A stretch of DNA of 64,000 nt, taken from contig NZ_AP025461.1 in the NCBI RefSeq assembly GCF_024347315.1, positions 1,178,001-1,242,000 on the forward strand. Reading direction: 5' to 3'. The position numbers and the translations under genes are program-made. Source of the stretch: Vibrio atlanticus. GTDB taxonomy: Bacteria; Pseudomonadota; Gammaproteobacteria; Enterobacterales; Vibrionaceae. The notes under the pieces are model-generated. The model had not been told where the DNA came from and searched no databases. It was given only the letters and a program-made list of their open reading frames with translations. Numbering within the stretch: the first letter of the stretch is position 1; every line of letters starts with the position of its first letter. Positions 63,065-64,000 of this stretch are shown here, one piece after another.

Positions 63065-64000
63065 TTACACCGATGACTTAGCTAAATACGCTGCCATTTC
63101 TTGCTCTGGCACCATGCCTCCGCCAGTCGCCCATACAAGATGTGTGGCATTGGCTAGTACCGACTCATCAATATCTAGACGAGCAAGGTATTCTCTATTC
63201 TGTTCAACATGAATCACACCCGGCATACCCGCGAGTGCTGAAGGCTCCAATTGAATACCCTCCACTTGGTTCAGTTCACCTAACAATTGATACATACGTT
63301 CGTCGGTTAACGTGTAATAGCCGTCGAGTAAACGTTCCATAGCTCGACCAACAAAACCAGAAGCACGGCCAACTGCAAGCCCGTCTGCTGCGGTTAGATT
63401 ATCAATACCGAGATCTTGGACTGCGATTTCGTCATGCAAGCCGGTATGGACACCCAACAACATACAAGGCGAATGGGTCGGCTCAGCAAAAATACAGTGT
63501 ACATGGTCACCAAAAGCCACCTTCAAGCCAAATGCCACACCACCGGGGCCGCCACCGACTCCACATGGCAAGTAAACGAATAGTGGATGGTCTTCATCGA
63601 CCAGAATCTGCTGCTGTTCAAACTGTTGCTTTAGTCTTTGCCCCGCCACCGAGTAGCCAAGGAACAGGGTTTGTGAGTTTTCATCATCAATGAAAAAGCA
63701 TCGTGAATCTTGTTCTGCTTCTTTGCGACCTTGTTCTACTGCAACGCCATAATCTTGCTCGTATTCGACCACATTGACACCATGCTCACGCAGTTTGTTT
63801 TTCTTCCACGCTCTCGCATCAGCAGACATGTGAACCGACACTGTAAAGCCTAACTTGGCACTCATGATGCCAATCGACATGCCTAAGTTACCCGTGGACC
63901 CTACCGCAATACTGTATTGTTTAAAGAAGTCACGAAATTCAGGTTCGAGTAACTTACTGTAGTCATCGCTCTCACACAGTAACCCAGCTTCAATGGCAAG
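63065..64000 (-). CDS. dsdA: D-serine ammonia-lyase, 3' part (5' end outside window)
   Basis: 311 codons are visible, open to the window edge. The protein follows E. coli DsdA (442 residues): [59 protein letters not shown] and the PLP phosphate-binding loop [14 protein letters not shown]. The PLP Lys lies upstream of the window. It converts D-serine to pyruvate and ammonia, a detoxifying step. Any dsdX or dsdC gene would be further right and cannot be seen. Confidence 0.95.
   Translation of the reverse strand, partial: LAIEAGLLCESDDYSKLLEPEFRDFFKQYSIAVGSTGNLGMSIGIMSAKLGFTVSVHMSADARAWKKNKLREHGVNVVEYEQDYGVAVEQGRKEAEQDSRCFFIDDENSQTLFLGYSVAGQRLKQQFEQQQILVDEDHPLFVYLPCGVGGGPGGVAFGLKVAFGDHVHCIFAEPTHSPCMLLGVHTGLHDEIAVQDLGIDNLTAADGLAVGRASGFVGRAMERLLDGYYTLTDERMYQLLGELNQVEGIQLEPSALAGMPGVIHVEQNREYLARLDIDESVLANATHLVWATGGGMVPEQEMAAYLAKSSV

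Overview
The window looks like a Vibrio chromosome, probably of the Splendidus/Harveyi type. The housekeeping proteins (Gsk, Fhs, GcvT/H/P, GlyA, AcpH, CreA, ArfB, DsdA) read as gamma-proteobacterial. There are three c-di-GMP genes, an RND pump with two adaptor lipoproteins, a GlyGly-CTERM trypsin-like protease, and a block of gene cassettes with Vibrio-type attC sites. In V. cholerae, as I recall, the gcv genes lie on chromosome II not far from the superintegron; whether this window is also chromosome II cannot be decided from it.

Layout. 1-12.8 kb: a CBS-domain protein tail, cytochrome b561/YceI, an EAL protein, a VexIJK/VmeGHI-like RND operon with a divergent TetR gene, a RhlE-like helicase and AcpH. 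13.5-20.8 kb: TyrP-like permease, chemoreceptor, HAD phosphatase, HD-GYP protein and CreA. 21-27.7 kb: gsk, fhs (with a near-perfect PurR box), a PAS-GGDEF cyclase, a second HAD protein and arfB. 28.8-30 kb: secreted protease. 30.3-37.6 kb: a one-carbon locus with gcvT and an XRE-cupin regulator on the minus strand and glyA-gcvH-gcvP on the plus strand. With fhs and a second PurR-like site this forms a glycine/folate theme.

37.7-56.3 kb is an accessory island. Single-gene or two-gene cassettes, all on the minus strand, are separated by attC sites: M23 peptidase, lipoproteins, HigBA toxin-antitoxin, NERD nuclease, cupin, membrane proteins, a TM/NDT-like pair and a double HNH protein. No integron integrase is visible, so within the window it is a CALIN (attC cluster lacking intI). 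The cassettes are interrupted by five copies (three full-length, two decayed) of a 2.28-kb element on the plus strand. It encodes a tyrosine recombinase translationally coupled to an IS91-type Y2 transposase. Every readable junction lies at the R'' box of a cassette attC, always in the same orientation, and the element's left end rebuilds an R''-like GTTCAAC. This attC-targeting composite is the most interesting signal in the window. IS3 and IS110 remnants also lie in the island.

56.7-64 kb returns to core genes: MATE exporter, LysE-type exporter, delta-class carbonic anhydrase, lipoproteins, a VOC protein, a frameshifted nucleotidyltransferase gene and the 3' part of dsdA, which runs off the window. 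In-phase heptanucleotide tandem repeats occur at three intergenic places (10.68, 16.34 and 60.85 kb).
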